Shown here in pieces: positions 1-10,870 of a DNA stretch of 64,000 nt. Each line of letters begins with the position of its first letter. Positions within the stretch are counted from its first letter, which is position 1. The notes under the pieces were generated by a model that was not told the DNA's origin, ran no database searches, and saw nothing but the letters and a program-made list of their open reading frames with translations. The stretch covers positions 47,915-111,914 of the forward strand of contig CALALB010000020.1 of NCBI GenBank assembly GCA_937923175.1, given 5' to 3'. Both the position numbers and the translations under genes were made by a program. This DNA comes from an uncultured Chromatiaceae bacterium. GTDB taxonomy: Bacteria > Pseudomonadota > Gammaproteobacteria > Chromatiales > Chromatiaceae.

Positions 1-2
1 TA

Positions 3-206
3 CACCCCCTTGAGGCGCGTCCCGCCGAGTTGGTACCGACCGAGATCGAAGGTTTGGCGGTACAGGTCAGCGCCTCGCCCCATCCCAAATGCGCCCGTTG
101 CTGGCATCACCGGCCCGAGGTCGGCACCCACCCGGAGCATCCTGGGCTATGCGGGCGCTGTATCGAGAATATCGCCGGGGGTGGCGAGATACGGCAATTT
201 GTCTAG
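3..206 (+). CDS. ileS: Isoleucyl-tRNA synthetase, C-terminal end (partial)
   Basis: The reading frame is open from the window edge to a TAG at 204-206, and the ORF track shows it only in the wrong frame. It encodes the last 67 residues of class Ia isoleucyl-tRNA synthetase: a zinc-binding tail with CARCW followed by CGRC, the four-cysteine module typical of the bacterial IleS C-terminus. The enzyme charges tRNA-Ile in the cytoplasm. lspA starts 18 bases downstream, and ileS-lspA is a standard proteobacterial pairing. The frame and the cysteine motifs are seen directly; the identity follows from family knowledge. Confidence 0.9.
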   Translation, partial: HPLEARPAELVPTEIEGLAVQVSASPHPKCARCWHHRPEVGTHPEHPGLCGRCIENIAGGGEIRQFV

Positions 207-224
207 GATCGGGAGAGGGCAGGC

Positions 225-734
225 ATGAAACGCTGGTTATGGCTGACCCTGGCGGTGCTGATCCTGGACCAGGCCAGCAAATGGCTGGTGCTCCTGATCC
301 TTGTGCCGTATCAGGTCATCGACCTGACGCCGCATGTCAAGCTGACACTGTTGCTCAATGAAGGCGCCGCTTTTAGCATGCTGGCCGGCGCCGGCGGCTG
401 GCAGCGCTGGTTTTTCGCGGTGCTGGCGCTGGTCGTCAGCGCGATTCTCGCCCAGTGGTTAGTGCGCCTAAAGCAAGGCTGCCGCCTGCAGGCGGCAGCC
501 TTGGCGCTGATCATCGGCGGTGCGCTCGGCAATCTGATCGACCGGTTATGGCTTGGGCGGGTCGTTGATTTCATCCAGGTCTACATCCCCTTTCTCCCCT
601 TACCCTTGTTCAATCCCTGGCCGGCCTTCAATATCGCCGACAGTGCCATCAGCATCGGGGTGATCCTGCTTCTGCTCGCCACCTGGTGGGCGGATGGACC
701 CTCAGCCTCCCCTCCCCACCCGCCGGGGAAGTAG
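225..734 (+). CDS. lspA: Lipoprotein signal peptidase (signal peptidase II)
   Basis: This 169-residue inner-membrane aspartyl protease removes signal peptides from diacylglyceryl prolipoproteins. Four hydrophobic segments are visible. The two family signatures are [15 protein letters not shown] (catalytic Asp about residue 115) and [11 protein letters not shown] (Asp about residue 139), and the substrate-gating region NEGAAF is present. The length is normal for the family. The start is preceded by a GGAGAGGG ribosome-binding site. It follows ileS closely, as in many gammaproteobacteria, and precedes rimK. The Pro-rich tail after residue 158 is dispensable-looking. Confidence 0.95.
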   Translation: MKRWLWLTLAVLILDQASKWLVLLILVPYQVIDLTPHVKLTLLLNEGAAFSMLAGAGGWQRWFFAVLALVVSAILAQWLVRLKQGCRLQAAALALIIGGALGNLIDRLWLGRVVDFIQVYIPFLPLPLFNPWPAFNIADSAISIGVILLLLATWWADGPSASPPHPPGK

Positions 735-744
735 GGCGGAAGGA

Positions 745-1662
745 ATGGGCACACCCGTGAAGATCGCCATCCTCTCGCGTAATCCAGCGCTCTATTCGAC
801 GCGCCGTCTGGTCGAGGCCGCGCGCACGCGCGGGCATGAACCGCGGGTGATCGATGTCCTGCGCTGTTATATGAACATCACCTCCCACGCCCCCTTGATC
901 CATTACAAAGGCGAGGATCTCACCGATTTCGATGCGGTCATCCCGCGCATCGGCGCCTCGGTGACCTTTTATGGTACGGCGGTTCTGCGCCAGTTCGAGA
1001 TGATGGGAGTCTATCCGTTGAACGAATCGGTCGCGATCGCCCGGGCGCGCGACAAGCTGCGCTCATTACAACTCCTGGCGCGCAAAGGGATCGGCCTACC
1101 CATCACCGGCTTTGCCCACGCCCCCGATGATGTCCAGGACCTCATCAAGATGGTCGGGGGCGCACCGCTGGTGATCAAGCTGTTGGAGGGTACCCAGGGG
1201 ATCGGGGTGGTGCTCGCCGAGACCTATAAGGCCGCCGAGAGCGTGATCGAGGCATTCATGGGTTTAAAGGTCAATATCCTGGTTCAGGAATATATCAAGG
1301 AGGCCAATGGCGCCGACATCCGCTGTTTCGTGATCGGCGACAAGGTGGTTGCCAGCATGAAACGCCAGGCCAAGGCCGGTGAATTTCGTTCCAATCTCCA
1401 TCGCGGTGGCGCCGCCTCCCTGATCCGCATTACCCCTGAGGAACGCTCAGTGGCGGTCCGGGCGGCCCGGATCATCGGGCTCAATGTCGCTGGGGTTGAT
1501 ATCCTGCGTTCCAATCACGGACCTGTGGTCATCGAGGTCAATTCATCCCCGGGTCTATACGGTATCGAGACAGTGACCGGCAAGGACATCGCCGGCATGA
1601 TTATCGAATTCATCGAAAAGAACGCCACCCTGGGCAAGACCCGCACCCGCGGTCAGGGCTGA
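745..1662 (+). CDS. rimK: RimK, ribosomal protein S6 glutamate ligase (ATP-grasp)
   Basis: RimK adds glutamate residues to the C-terminus of ribosomal protein S6 and belongs to the ATP-grasp superfamily. The sequence tracks E. coli RimK closely: KIAILSRN at the N-terminus, [15 protein letters not shown], the glycine-rich [28 protein letters not shown] and the metal-binding end VIEVNSSPG. The ORF track begins at 694 inside lspA. I prefer ATG 745, which follows GGGCGGAAGG; a GTG at 757 would give the classical MKIAILSRN start. The product is about 305 residues, as in the family. Confidence 0.93.
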   Translation: MGTPVKIAILSRNPALYSTRRLVEAARTRGHEPRVIDVLRCYMNITSHAPLIHYKGEDLTDFDAVIPRIGASVTFYGTAVLRQFEMMGVYPLNESVAIARARDKLRSLQLLARKGIGLPITGFAHAPDDVQDLIKMVGGAPLVIKLLEGTQGIGVVLAETYKAAESVIEAFMGLKVNILVQEYIKEANGADIRCFVIGDKVVASMKRQAKAGEFRSNLHRGGAASLIRITPEERSVAVRAARIIGLNVAGVDILRSNHGPVVIEVNSSPGLYGIETVTGKDIAGMIIEFIEKNATLGKTRTRGQG

Positions 1663-1694
1663 GCCGGGACGCCAATTTTCCCCCGTCCTGGCTC
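1661..1694. terminator. Hairpin between convergent rimK and protease genes
   Basis: GAGCCGGGACG pairs with CGTCCTGGCTC (11 bp, one G-U), with a 12-base loop. It overlaps the rimK stop codon and lies between convergent genes. No clear T-run follows, so it may be a weak bidirectional terminator. Confidence 0.45.
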
Positions 1695-1726
1695 CTACCA
1701 ACCCCCGCGATCCCAAGGCGGGTTAT

Positions 1727-2464
1727 TTATTTCGGGATGAGGCTCAGTTGATTCTTGGCATCATCGATAGTCATCCGGAAGCGCCCGAGCAGGCTCATGC
1801 CGGCAAGCGCCGCCCCTCCCAAGCGCTGATCATCGATAAAGGCGACCTCGACGTCCTCGATCCGTTTGGGACCGACCCAGATGGCTGGGAGACGTCCGAT
1901 CAGCGCCTCGACCAACCCATTGGCGGTCTGGACCGTCTGGGCCGCTAGGTTCTCAGACGCCAGCCCAAGCCGCGGCATCCATGAGGCCGGCAGCACCACC
2001 CGCTCGGCGCCAGTGTCGATGAGCAGGGTCGCTTGGATCTGGGGGATGCCTGTTGAACCCTCCAGACCCAGGGTCACCAGATGGGAAGACCCTTGACGCT
2101 GGGTGGCTAGGACGATGGCCTCGCCACTCTCCGGCTGGGACCCGTTGCCAGCAGGCGGTGGGATATAGACCCCCTTCTCGCCCAGGATGATGATCCGCTC
2201 GATGCCTCCGTCTGGACGTTGCACGATGACATGATCGACATCCTCCAACAGGAGGCGCAGACGGTCGGGAAGCGAACCGCCACCAGCGCGCGCCTTGATC
2301 CCCTCGCTCCGCTCGACCCCCCGCAGGGCAAAGCCAAACTCAGCGCTTAGACGCCTCAGTTCAGCCGCTACCTCGACCTGCGCCGGCTGGGGTACGGACT
2401 GAGCCCAGGCTAGGCCGATCGGGCCAGTCAACAACAGGGACACCAGGGCTAAGACGGATGGCAT
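1727..2464 (-). CDS. Secreted retropepsin-like aspartyl protease with N-terminal STN-like domain
   Basis: This 245-residue protein has a signal peptide (residues 1-21, ending in AWA). Residues about 30-95 resemble a short secretin/STN-type domain: LRRLSAEFGFALRG, then a region of the type seen in such domains ending IERIIILG. Residues about 125-245 form a clan AA aspartyl protease-like domain with the catalytic LLIDTGAERVVLP motif and a second hydrophobic-Gly motif, LAGMSLLGRF. Retropepsin-like domains of this kind act as dimers. The location should be periplasmic. It converges on rimK. Substrate unknown; the domain calls are by eye. Confidence 0.7.
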   Translation of the reverse strand: MPSVLALVSLLLTGPIGLAWAQSVPQPAQVEVAAELRRLSAEFGFALRGVERSEGIKARAGGGSLPDRLRLLLEDVDHVIVQRPDGGIERIIILGEKGVYIPPPAGNGSQPESGEAIVLATQRQGSSHLVTLGLEGSTGIPQIQATLLIDTGAERVVLPASWMPRLGLASENLAAQTVQTANGLVEALIGRLPAIWVGPKRIEDVEVAFIDDQRLGGAALAGMSLLGRFRMTIDDAKNQLSLIPK

Positions 2465-2601
2465 GAGTCATCCCAGGCATGGGCAAATCTTGGCCATTAT
2501 AGACCCCAGCTGCCCAGATGCATTCCAATAGACCGCATATTGGATCCCGCTTAACTCAGCTAAGATTGCAGGCTACCTTGAGAAGTATTTCAGGAGTCAA
2601 G

Positions 2602-4554
2602 ATGTCCTTACCCCTCTCCAAGACAGACCTCGCCGCTGCCGGCTTTGCCCTTGCGGCTATCTATCTCGCTGGCATCACCCCGACACCCGAAATCGCCTGG
2701 GTCAGCGCCTTTTTGCTGTTGACGATCTTTTTATTCGCCTTCGAGGTCGTCAGCGTCGATGTGGCGGCGATTTTAGTCATGGTCCTATTGGGTCTTACCA
2801 GCCTGGCCGCGCCTTTCATGGGGCTCGAACAGGGTCTGGTGCCGGTCGAGCATCTGTTCGATGGCTTTTCCAGTAATGCCGTGGTCTCGATCATCGCGGT
2901 CATGATCGTCGGCGCCGGGCTGGATAAAACCGGCATCATGTCGAAGGTGGCAGCATTCATCCTGCGTATCGGCGGGACCACCGAGAGACGGATCATGACC
3001 CTGATCTCGGGTACAGTGGGGACCATCTCGAGCTTTATGCAGAATGTCGGGGCCGCGGCCCTTTTTATCCCAGTGGTCAGCCGGATCTCGGCGCGCACCG
3101 GTATCCCCATGTCGCGCCTGCTCATGCCCATGGGTTTTTGCGCCCTGCTCGGCGGCACCATCACCATGGTCGGCTCAAGCCCATTGATCCTGCTCAATGA
3201 CCTGATCCTAAACTCGAACAGGGCCCTGCCCGAAGGTGTTGCGCCAATGCAGACCTTCAAGCTCTTCGATGTCACCCCGATCGGGATCGCACTGCTGCTG
3301 ACCGGGATCCTCTATTTTGTCATCGCCGGACGTTTCGTCCTGCCCAGCCGCCGCACTGAGCTCAGCGAGGCGCGCGACACCCGCCAATATCTCGCCGAGA
3401 CCTATGGGCTGTCCGACTTTGAGATCGCCGAGTTTCGGGTACCCCGGGCCAATAGCCAGATCATCGGGATGAGCGTCGATGAGCTGGAGCGCACCTGGCG
3501 GGTGCGTCTGGTCGGGATCGACAAGGGCGATGGGTTGCGTTTCGGTGCTGACGGCGTGGATCGCACCCTCGGGATCACGGCGGGAAGCACCCTGGCACTC
3601 CTGGGTACGGCCGATTCGCTGCTCGATGTCGCCAATGCCAATAAGCTCGAGCCTAAACGCGATCTGGATCTCTTTGCCGAGGCGCTTTCCCCGACCCGGG
3701 CCGGGATCGCCGAGATCTTGATCCCGCCGAGCTCAACCCTCATCGGCAAAACGGCGCGCGATGTCTGGCTGCGCAAGACCTATGGCCTGTCGCTCCTGGC
3801 TATCAACCGTGCCGGCCAACAGATCACCTATAAGACCGGCGGGGTCCGCAATGTCCCCTTTGCCGCCGGCGATGCCCTGGTGGTCCATACCACCTGGGCG
3901 GATCTGGCGCGCCTTGAAAAGGACCGCAATTTCGTGGTGGTCACCACTGAGTATCCGCATGAGGAGCTTCGGCTGCATAAGGCCAAGGCGGCCTTGTTGC
4001 TCTTTATCCTGACCCTGGGTCTGATCCTGTTGACCGATCTGCGTCTATCGGTGGCCCTGTTTGTGGGGGCGCTGGGGATGGTCTTGCTGCGGGTGCTGAC
4101 CATCGAGGAGGCCTATCAGGCGGTCAGCTGGAAGTCGGTCTTTTTGCTCGCCTCGCTGATCCCGCTAGGGGCTGCGGTCGAACAGAGCGGCACGGCGGCC
4201 TGGATCGCTCAACAGACCCTGAATGCACTCGGCGAGGTACCTGTCTGGGTGGTGCAGGCAGCGCTCGCCGCCTTGGCCACGATCTTCACCCTGCTGATGT
4301 CAAACGTGGGTGCGACCGTGCTCTTGGTGCCGCTGGCAGTCAATATGGCGCTCGGGGTTGGGGCGGATCCCGCGGTTTTTGCCCTGACGGTCGCCATCGC
4401 CACCTCAAACTCCTTCTTCCTGCCTACCCATCAGGTCAATGCCCTGATCATGGGTCCAGGCGGCTATCGCGTTGCCGACTTTATGCGCGCTGGCGGTCTC
4501 ATGACCATCCTGTTTTGGGTGGTTGCGCTCATCATGATCAATCTGGTCATGTAG
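2602..4554 (+). CDS. SLC13/DASS-family anion permease with two RCK_C (TrkA-C) domains
   Basis: This 650-residue inner-membrane transporter has the layout of the CitT/ArsB superfamily: about six N-terminal membrane segments, a cytoplasmic middle with two TrkA-C-like domains (about residues 225-300 and 315-395, for example DLFAEALSPTRAGIAEILIPPSS), and about five more membrane helices. The repeated re-entrant motifs SFMQNVGAAALFIP and LLMSNVGATVLLVP are typical. Related proteins carry sulfate, dicarboxylates or other anions, and the substrate here cannot be read. ATG 2602 follows CAGGAG, so the track start at 2518 is too long. The gene stands alone. Confidence 0.8.
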   Translation: MSLPLSKTDLAAAGFALAAIYLAGITPTPEIAWVSAFLLLTIFLFAFEVVSVDVAAILVMVLLGLTSLAAPFMGLEQGLVPVEHLFDGFSSNAVVSIIAVMIVGAGLDKTGIMSKVAAFILRIGGTTERRIMTLISGTVGTISSFMQNVGAAALFIPVVSRISARTGIPMSRLLMPMGFCALLGGTITMVGSSPLILLNDLILNSNRALPEGVAPMQTFKLFDVTPIGIALLLTGILYFVIAGRFVLPSRRTELSEARDTRQYLAETYGLSDFEIAEFRVPRANSQIIGMSVDELERTWRVRLVGIDKGDGLRFGADGVDRTLGITAGSTLALLGTADSLLDVANANKLEPKRDLDLFAEALSPTRAGIAEILIPPSSTLIGKTARDVWLRKTYGLSLLAINRAGQQITYKTGGVRNVPFAAGDALVVHTTWADLARLEKDRNFVVVTTEYPHEELRLHKAKAALLLFILTLGLILLTDLRLSVALFVGALGMVLLRVLTIEEAYQAVSWKSVFLLASLIPLGAAVEQSGTAAWIAQQTLNALGEVPVWVVQAALAALATIFTLLMSNVGATVLLVPLAVNMALGVGADPAVFALTVAIATSNSFFLPTHQVNALIMGPGGYRVADFMRAGGLMTILFWVVALIMINLVM

Positions 4555-4557
4555 GGT

Positions 4558-4584
4558 GCAGGGGCGACTGCCAGTCGCCCCTGC
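4558..4584 (+). terminator. Perfect hairpin after the SLC13 permease
   Basis: GCAGGGGCGACTG is followed at once by its reverse complement CAGTCGCCCCTGC (about 12 usable pairs, tiny loop), starting 4 bases after the stop codon. There is no T-run, so it is either a transcript-stabilising hairpin or a poor intrinsic terminator. Confidence 0.5.
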
Positions 4585-4639
4585 TAACCGCCAACCCGAG
4601 ATGATCTGAATCTCCAAGACCAGCGAGACCATCGACTGT

Positions 4640-7486
4640 ATGCTTGGCCCAACGGATGACCGGCTACAGGCCACCCCCTGGCACGGCGGCAACGCCGCCT
4701 TTCTTGAGGGTCTTTATGAACGCTATCTCGCCGATCCAGCGGCGGTTGACCCGATCTGGCGGCAGCAGTTCGACCAATTGCGCGCCGGCGCCGCAAACCC
4801 TGAGATCGCCCATAGACCCATCCAGGACCAGGTGCAACGCCTCCCCTGCGCCAAATACCCTCAGCCCAGCAGCTACCTCGACCCGGTCGCTGCCCAGAAA
4901 CAGGCTGCAGTGCTCGGCCTGATCAATGCCTATCGTCATCGCGGCCATCAGGTAGCCGACCTGGACCCGCTGCGTCTGCATGAACCGCCGGCGATCCCTG
5001 ATCTGGAACTCGCCTATCACCGGCTGGAGTCAGCGGATCTGGATCAGGTCTTCAATACCGGTTCGCTCGCTGCCTCAGCGCATCTAAGCCTGCGCGAGAT
5101 CCTCCAGATCCTACGCGAGACCTATTGCCGGACAGTCGGGGCCGAATACATGCATATCACCGACACCCGGGAAAAACGCTGGATCCAGAGGCGCCTGGAG
5201 GGTTATCGCGCCCGGCCCGAGCTGGATGACGCAGGGCGGCTCTGGTTGCTTCGGCTACTCACTGCCGCCGAGGGGATCGAAACCTATCTGCATCAGCGCT
5301 ATGTCGGCCAAAAGCGCTTCTCCTTGGAGGGCGGGGAGGCGCTGATTCCCTTGCTCGATGAATTGATCCAGCGCGCTGGGCGGCAAGGGGCCCAGGAGGT
5401 CGTCATCGGCATGGCGCATCGGGGCAGGCTGAATGTGTTGGTCAATATCCTGGGCAAACCGCCTGCCGAGATCTTCGATGAGTTCGAGGAGCGGGTCCAG
5501 CTCGATGGTCAGCAGAGGCTGGGCGATGTCAAATATCATCTCGGTTTTGCCACCGATATCGAGACCCCGGGTGGGCCGGTGCACCTTGTGCTCGGCTTTA
5601 ATCCATCGCATCTGGAGATCATCGATCCGGTGATCCAGGGCTCGGTGCGCGCCCGCCAGCAGCGCCGCGGCGATCAGACCGGTGATCAGGTCTTGCCAGT
5701 CCTGATCCACGGTGATGCCGCCTTTGCCGGCCAGGGGGTGGTCATGGAAACCCTGCAACTGTCTCAGACCCGCGGCTATGGCACCGGGGGAACCATCCAT
5801 ATCATCATCAATAATCAGATCGGCTTTACCACCAGCCACCCGCGCGATCTTCGCTCCACCCCTTATTGCAGCGATGTCGTCAAGATGGTTCAGGCGCCGG
5901 TGTTTCACGTCAACGGCGATGATCCGGAGGCAGTGATCTTTGTGGCCCGCTTGGCCCTGGATTTCCGCAACCGTTTCCACAAGGATGTCCTGATCGATCT
6001 CGTCTGTTATCGTCGGCACGGACACAATGAGTCCGATGAACCCGCTGTTACCCAGCCGCTGATGTATCAGCGCATCCGCCAGCACCCGACGCCGCGCGCC
6101 CTCTATGCCCAGCGCCTGATCGAACAAGGGTTGATCAGGCCCGAGGACCCGGCGCAAATGATGGCCGAATATCGACATGCGCTCGAACAAGGCCTGGTGG
6201 TCGCCCGACCGGCCCTCTGCGGTCTCGAGCACCGGTTCCGCGTCGACTGGCGTTTCTGCTGCGGTCAACCTTGGGATCAGCCAGTCGATACCGGCGTGCC
6301 ACTTTCTACCCTACGCCTTTTGACCGAGGCCATGCTCCGTCTGCCGGAGGGCTTCAGACTCCATCCCCGGGTCGAGCGGATCTGGGAGGAACGGCGGCGG
6401 ATGGGGTTGGGCGAGAAACCGATCGACTGGGGTTATGCAGAACTACTGGCCTATGCCACCCTGCTGGAGACTGGAACACCGGTGCGACTGTCGGGTCAGG
6501 ATGTGGGGCGGGGGACCTTTTTCCATCGCCATGCCAAGGTCTATGACCAGATGAGCGGGCAAGAATATTGCCCACTCCAACATCTCGGCCCAAAGCAAGC
6601 CGCATTCATCGCCATCGACTCGATCCTCTCCGAGGAGGCGGTGCTGGCCTATGAATATGGCTTTGCCAGCGCCGAGCCAAATGCGCTCACACTCTGGGAG
6701 GCCCAGTTCGGCGACTTTGCCAATAACGCCCAGGTCGTGATCGATCAATTCATCAGCTCAGCCTATGCCAAATGGGGTCTGTATTGTGGCCTCGTGTTGT
6801 TTTTGCCACACGGTCTCGAAGGTCAGGGTGCTGAGCATTCCTCGGCGCGCCTCGAGCGTTTTTTGCAGCTCTGTGCAAACGACAACATGCAGGTCTGCAT
6901 CCCGACTACGCCAGCCCAGATGTTTCACCTGCTGCGCCGCCAGATCTTACGTTCCCATCGTACCCCCCTGATCGTCCTGACGCCTAAAAGCCTGTTGCGC
7001 CACCGCCTAGCGGTATCCGCATTGGACGAGCTGACCCAGGGCGGATATCGCCTGGTTATCCCTGAGATCGATCCGATCGCGCCGCCGGAGGTCAAACGGG
7101 TGATCCTATGCAGCGGCAAGGTCTATTATGACCTGCTCGAGGCGCGGCGTTCCCGCGCCCAGACCGATGTCGCCCTGCTGCGGATCGAACAACTGTATCC
7201 TTTCCCAACCCAGGCCTTTGCCTCGGCCCTGGAGCCCTATGCCCATGTCCAAGACATCATTTGGTGTCAGGAGGAGCCGCAAAACCAGGGGGCCTGGAAT
7301 CAGATCAAGCATCGGTTTCATCCACTCATCCAGCAAGGCAAACGTCTGTATTATGTCGGGCGTCCCGCATCCGCGGCACCGGCGGTCGGTCACCGCGCAC
7401 TCCATCTCAAACAACAGGCACGCCTGGTCGATGAGGCCTTGAGCGGACGCTACGACCCCACATTAAACCTTAGGACACCCTGCTGA
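4640..7486 (+). CDS. sucA: 2-oxoglutarate dehydrogenase E1 component
   Basis: This 948-residue thiamine-diphosphate enzyme is the first subunit of the 2-oxoglutarate dehydrogenase complex in the TCA cycle. Visible hallmarks are the N-terminal E2-binding segment ([15 protein letters not shown]), [11 protein letters not shown], the TPP/Mg region [11 protein letters not shown] with [17 protein letters not shown] and [11 protein letters not shown], and the C-terminal transketolase-like part with [15 protein letters not shown] and QNQGAW. The length fits the family. The ribosome-binding site is poor. sucB starts in the overlapping TGATG at the stop codon, so the two are translationally coupled. 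No lpd (E3) gene follows. Confidence 0.96.
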   Translation: MLGPTDDRLQATPWHGGNAAFLEGLYERYLADPAAVDPIWRQQFDQLRAGAANPEIAHRPIQDQVQRLPCAKYPQPSSYLDPVAAQKQAAVLGLINAYRHRGHQVADLDPLRLHEPPAIPDLELAYHRLESADLDQVFNTGSLAASAHLSLREILQILRETYCRTVGAEYMHITDTREKRWIQRRLEGYRARPELDDAGRLWLLRLLTAAEGIETYLHQRYVGQKRFSLEGGEALIPLLDELIQRAGRQGAQEVVIGMAHRGRLNVLVNILGKPPAEIFDEFEERVQLDGQQRLGDVKYHLGFATDIETPGGPVHLVLGFNPSHLEIIDPVIQGSVRARQQRRGDQTGDQVLPVLIHGDAAFAGQGVVMETLQLSQTRGYGTGGTIHIIINNQIGFTTSHPRDLRSTPYCSDVVKMVQAPVFHVNGDDPEAVIFVARLALDFRNRFHKDVLIDLVCYRRHGHNESDEPAVTQPLMYQRIRQHPTPRALYAQRLIEQGLIRPEDPAQMMAEYRHALEQGLVVARPALCGLEHRFRVDWRFCCGQPWDQPVDTGVPLSTLRLLTEAMLRLPEGFRLHPRVERIWEERRRMGLGEKPIDWGYAELLAYATLLETGTPVRLSGQDVGRGTFFHRHAKVYDQMSGQEYCPLQHLGPKQAAFIAIDSILSEEAVLAYEYGFASAEPNALTLWEAQFGDFANNAQVVIDQFISSAYAKWGLYCGLVLFLPHGLEGQGAEHSSARLERFLQLCANDNMQVCIPTTPAQMFHLLRRQILRSHRTPLIVLTPKSLLRHRLAVSALDELTQGGYRLVIPEIDPIAPPEVKRVILCSGKVYYDLLEARRSRAQTDVALLRIEQLYPFPTQAFASALEPYAHVQDIIWCQEEPQNQGAWNQIKHRFHPLIQQGKRLYYVGRPASAAPAVGHRALHLKQQARLVDEALSGRYDPTLNLRTPC

Positions 7487-8724
7487 TGACCCTTGCGCTG
7501 CGTGTCCCTCCCCTGCCTGAATCCATCGCTGATGCCCGAGTGCTCAGCTGGCGCAAGCGTCTTGGCGAGCCGGTCAGCGCTGGCGAGACCCTGGTTGAAC
7601 TCGAGACCGACAAGGTGATCCTGGACGTCCCGGCACCCCAGGATGGGGTCCTGGAGCGGATCCTGGCCAAGGAGGGGGCAGTCGTCAGCGCTGATGAGGT
7701 CCTGGCCTGGCTGGAGCCCGCTGGGCGGCCGGACCGACCGGATCGCCGGGCGGGAACACCAGACAGTCCTCCAGAGGACGGGGCACCTCAGCCCCCAGCC
7801 GCTCCCCAAAAAACGCCCCATATGACGCCCTCAGCCCGCCCATTGATCGATGCACTAGGGCTGGATCCCAGCGCCATCACCAGCAGCGGCCGCGATGGGC
7901 GGATTCAGAAGAGCGATGTCATGGCCTATCTGGACGCGCGCGACCAGGAGGCCCCGCCCCAGCATTCAGAGCTCATCCCGCCTCAAGAGACGATCTCGCC
8001 TCCCCCAGCGGGCAGCTCGCCAAGACGCTGGGAACAACGCGTCCCCATGACCCGGCTGCGCGCCCGGATCGCCGAGCGCCTGGTCGAGGCCCAGCGCCAG
8101 GCCGCCCTCCTGACCACCTTCAACGAGGTCAACATGCGCACCATCCAGGAGCTGCGTGCCCGTCATCAGGACAGTTTCAGGCAGCGCCATGGGGTCCGGC
8201 TTGGGCTGATGTCCTTTTTCGTCAAGGCTGCAGTCGAGGCGCTCAAACGTTTCCCGGTGCTCAATGCCGCCATCGATGGCAATGACATTGTCTATCGCGG
8301 CTATTACGACATCGGGATTGCGATCAGCACCCCCCGCGGCCTGGTTGTGCCGGTATTGCGCAATTGCGACCAGCTTAGCCTTGCCGAGATTGAGCGGGGC
8401 ATTGCCGAGTTTGCCCAAAAGGCCAAGTCCGGTTCACTGAGTTTTGATGAGCTGTCCGGCGGCACCTTCTCGATCACCAATGGCGGGGTGTTCGGTTCGC
8501 TGCTCTCGACCCCGATCGTCAATCCTCCACAGAGCGCCATCCTCGGCATGCACCGCATTCAAGACCGTCCGATTGCCGATCAGGGTCAGGTGGTGATCGC
8601 ACCCATGATGTATCTGGCATTGACCTATGATCATCGGCTGATCGACGGACGCGAGGCAGTGCAGTTTTTGGTAACGATCAAGGACTGTCTCGAGGATCCA
8701 ACCCGGTTATTGCTCGGTGTCTGA
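7486..8724 (+). CDS. sucB: Dihydrolipoyllysine succinyltransferase, E2 of 2-oxoglutarate dehydrogenase
   Basis: This 412-residue E2 core enzyme transfers succinyl groups to CoA. It contains one lipoyl domain (residues 3-76, lipoylated lysine K43 in ELETDKV), a Pro/Ala-rich linker, a peripheral-subunit-binding domain (about 109-145, [13 protein letters not shown]) and the catalytic acyltransferase domain (about 180-412) ending with the active-site TYDHRLIDG. It overlaps sucA by one base and is itself overlapped by 8 bases by the next gene, a tight three-gene unit. Confidence 0.96.
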   Translation: MTLALRVPPLPESIADARVLSWRKRLGEPVSAGETLVELETDKVILDVPAPQDGVLERILAKEGAVVSADEVLAWLEPAGRPDRPDRRAGTPDSPPEDGAPQPPAAPQKTPHMTPSARPLIDALGLDPSAITSSGRDGRIQKSDVMAYLDARDQEAPPQHSELIPPQETISPPPAGSSPRRWEQRVPMTRLRARIAERLVEAQRQAALLTTFNEVNMRTIQELRARHQDSFRQRHGVRLGLMSFFVKAAVEALKRFPVLNAAIDGNDIVYRGYYDIGIAISTPRGLVVPVLRNCDQLSLAEIERGIAEFAQKAKSGSLSFDELSGGTFSITNGGVFGSLLSTPIVNPPQSAILGMHRIQDRPIADQGQVVIAPMMYLALTYDHRLIDGREAVQFLVTIKDCLEDPTRLLLGV

Positions 8725-9262
8725 CAAGGCGCAAACCGACTGGCCGGCCCGCATCGGGCAGGCGATGCTCTTCGGTGCCTGGGTGACCGGCCTCGTGCTC
8801 CTGGTCTGGTGGTTCAATCAGTGGTGGGAGTGGACATCCAATCCCAACCCCAACCCCCAAACCCACCAGATCGGAGGCGGGGGTATCGAGGTCGTACTCA
8901 AACGCAACCGCGCTGGCCATTATGTCGCCAGCGGCAAGATCAACGGCGAGCCAGTGCGGTTCATGATCGATACCGGCGCGACCTATGTCGGCTTGCCTCT
9001 TGCGCTCGCCCAGCGGTTACGCCTACCCCTAGGCCCAGCCGAACTCCATCAAACGGCCAATGGACCGACGCGCGCCTGGCTGACCCGACTCGACCGGGTC
9101 GAATTGGGAGGATTGGTCATGCAGGGCATACGGGCGAGCGTGCTGCCCAATATGGCAGGCGACGAGGTCCTGCTCGGTATGAGCTTTCTCAAGTCAATTG
9201 AATTGATCCAACGCGGCGACACCCTGATCCTCCGCCGTCCATCCTCAACCAACCCAAGATGA
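8717..9262 (+). CDS. Membrane-anchored retropepsin-like aspartyl protease (TIGR02281-like)
   Basis: This 181-residue protein starts with GTG inside the end of sucB. One membrane segment (about residues 17-37, [17 protein letters not shown]) anchors a single clan AA protease domain (about residues 55-175). The catalytic motif [13 protein letters not shown] is followed by the alpha-turn motif [12 protein letters not shown]. Proteins of this type are widespread in proteobacteria; their role is unknown. The 8-base overlap with sucB indicates co-translation with the dehydrogenase genes. It is the second retropepsin-like gene in the window and is not closely similar to the one at 1727-2464. Confidence 0.8.
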   Translation: MSDKAQTDWPARIGQAMLFGAWVTGLVLLVWWFNQWWEWTSNPNPNPQTHQIGGGGIEVVLKRNRAGHYVASGKINGEPVRFMIDTGATYVGLPLALAQRLRLPLGPAELHQTANGPTRAWLTRLDRVELGGLVMQGIRASVLPNMAGDEVLLGMSFLKSIELIQRGDTLILRRPSSTNPR

Positions 9263-9426
9263 TGCCCGCCCTGCATCGGCAAACCCTTGGGCTGGGGCGG
9301 TAGCGTGATCCTATTGTTGTCCGGTCAAGGACTGCCTGACCAATCCAGCCGCTGAGCCTCCCAATCGGCATGGACTCAAGGAAACCTCCCATCTGGATCA
9401 GGCGAAACAAGGCAAGGCGCAGACAC

Positions 9427-10737
9427 TCACTCGAATTCTGGTGAAGGGGTCCGGAGCAAACGCGCTTTCAGTCGCTGAATGCCTAACCAGGCAATGAGAA
9501 CGACAACCGGCGCTGCAAAACCCGTGGTGGCAGCAGCATCGTGCAGCATACCCGCTGCCTCCAACCCCTTAAAGAGATATCCGACCAGGCCGACGCCATA
9601 ATAGCCGATGGCAATTACCGACAGCCCCTCGACAGTCTCCTGAAGACGCAGCTGGAGCCTAGAATGCCGGTTCATGGAGGCCAGGAGACCGCGGTTTTGT
9701 TTCTGCAGCTCGACCTCGACCCGCGCCCGCAAAAGGCTGGTCAACCGGGCAGCGCGCTCGGCTAGATCCTGTTGACGCTTGGCGGTTGACTCACAGGTTG
9801 CAACCGCTGGGGCCAGGCGCGACTCCAGAAATTCGCTCAAGGTCTGAAGACCCTCGATACGCCGCTGGCGCAACTGAGCGAGGCGTTGCCCAACCACCGC
9901 ATAATAGGCGCGGGTGGCCTCAAACCGATAACTGGTACGCGCCGCTACCGCCTCGATCTCAGCGGCCAGCTCAGTCAGTTCGGCCAGAAGCTCGCTCTCA
10001 GAGCTCTCGTCAGTGCGTTCATCCTGGCATGCCATCCGGCCTGAGACAGCCCTCAGGCGCCGTTCGGCCTCGCTGAGGCACGGATTTGCCTCCCGCGCTA
10101 GCGGTAGACCCAATAATGCCATCGCCCGATAGGCGCTAACCTCAAGGATCCGTTTGGCAAGACGGCCAGCCTGATTCGGGGTGAGCCCATGATCATGTAA
10201 CAGAATCCGTGAGAGACCATCGGGATGGATCCGAAAATCCGAATAGGCGCGGGCCAGTCCCCCAACCACCTCTGAGCCGATCACCGGATGGCCGGCAAAG
10301 ATCTTGCTCAACTCATCGAACGAATGCACAGGCCGGCTGGCCGGTTCAAGCGCCAGCGAGATGGCCGCGATGACCTCACCGGGGAGGTCGGCAAGCCAAT
10401 CGGCCGGCAGATAGCGGATGACCGGCTCGGCAAAGGGATGATCAAACGAGCCGGGCAGGGCAAAGGTATAGCTCACGAACTCGGTGTGTTGCTCCCAGAG
10501 AAGCAGCAGGTCACCGAGCTTGGTTTGATAATGCTGCCCGATCTGGGTGGGCGGTTCTAACCCGTAGTGGTCGAGCAATCCCTGCAAATGGCCTAGGGTG
10601 CGCCCGCTGCCGCGCTCGCCGCATACTGATACGATATGCACCAGACGTGCTGGCGCTTGCAGCGGAATATAGGTCCGGACATGAAGCTCGGCCACAAGCG
10701 GGTGGCGCAGGGGATGTTCCCTGAAAGGCAGCGACAT
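9427..10737 (-). CDS. DUF3422 family membrane protein
   Basis: The protein is about 436 residues and begins MSLPFREHPLRHPLVAELHVR, the kind of N-terminus (a His/Pro-rich 'ELH.R' segment) found in DUF3422. A central helical, Arg/Glu-rich region (about residues 225-370) is probably coiled coil. Two membrane helices lie at the C-terminus (VIAIGYYGVGLVGYLFKGL and FAAPVVVLIAWLGIQ). Function unknown. ATG 10737 follows GAGGGTC, whereas the track start at 10794 adds an unconvincing leader. It diverges from the FGE-like gene at 10871 with a short shared promoter region. Confidence 0.72.
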   Translation of the reverse strand: MSLPFREHPLRHPLVAELHVRTYIPLQAPARLVHIVSVCGERGSGRTLGHLQGLLDHYGLEPPTQIGQHYQTKLGDLLLLWEQHTEFVSYTFALPGSFDHPFAEPVIRYLPADWLADLPGEVIAAISLALEPASRPVHSFDELSKIFAGHPVIGSEVVGGLARAYSDFRIHPDGLSRILLHDHGLTPNQAGRLAKRILEVSAYRAMALLGLPLAREANPCLSEAERRLRAVSGRMACQDERTDESSESELLAELTELAAEIEAVAARTSYRFEATRAYYAVVGQRLAQLRQRRIEGLQTLSEFLESRLAPAVATCESTAKRQQDLAERAARLTSLLRARVEVELQKQNRGLLASMNRHSRLQLRLQETVEGLSVIAIGYYGVGLVGYLFKGLEAAGMLHDAAATTGFAAPVVVLIAWLGIQRLKARLLRTPSPEFE

Positions 10738-10870
10738 AGAGACCCTCATCTGGCTTTCAAAACCGGTTAGGCAATCAGTATACCGGGCCTTCACTCTACC
10801 TCGCTTCCCCTTAATAGCACTTGAGATACGATCACGACAAAGGTTAATCCTTATTGATCGGGAGCATCAG

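Noticed and set aside
5255-6268. 337-residue minus-strand ORF opposite sucA
   Set aside because: It is a shadow of the GC-rich sucA frame; low-complexity, no motifs, and sucA is certain.
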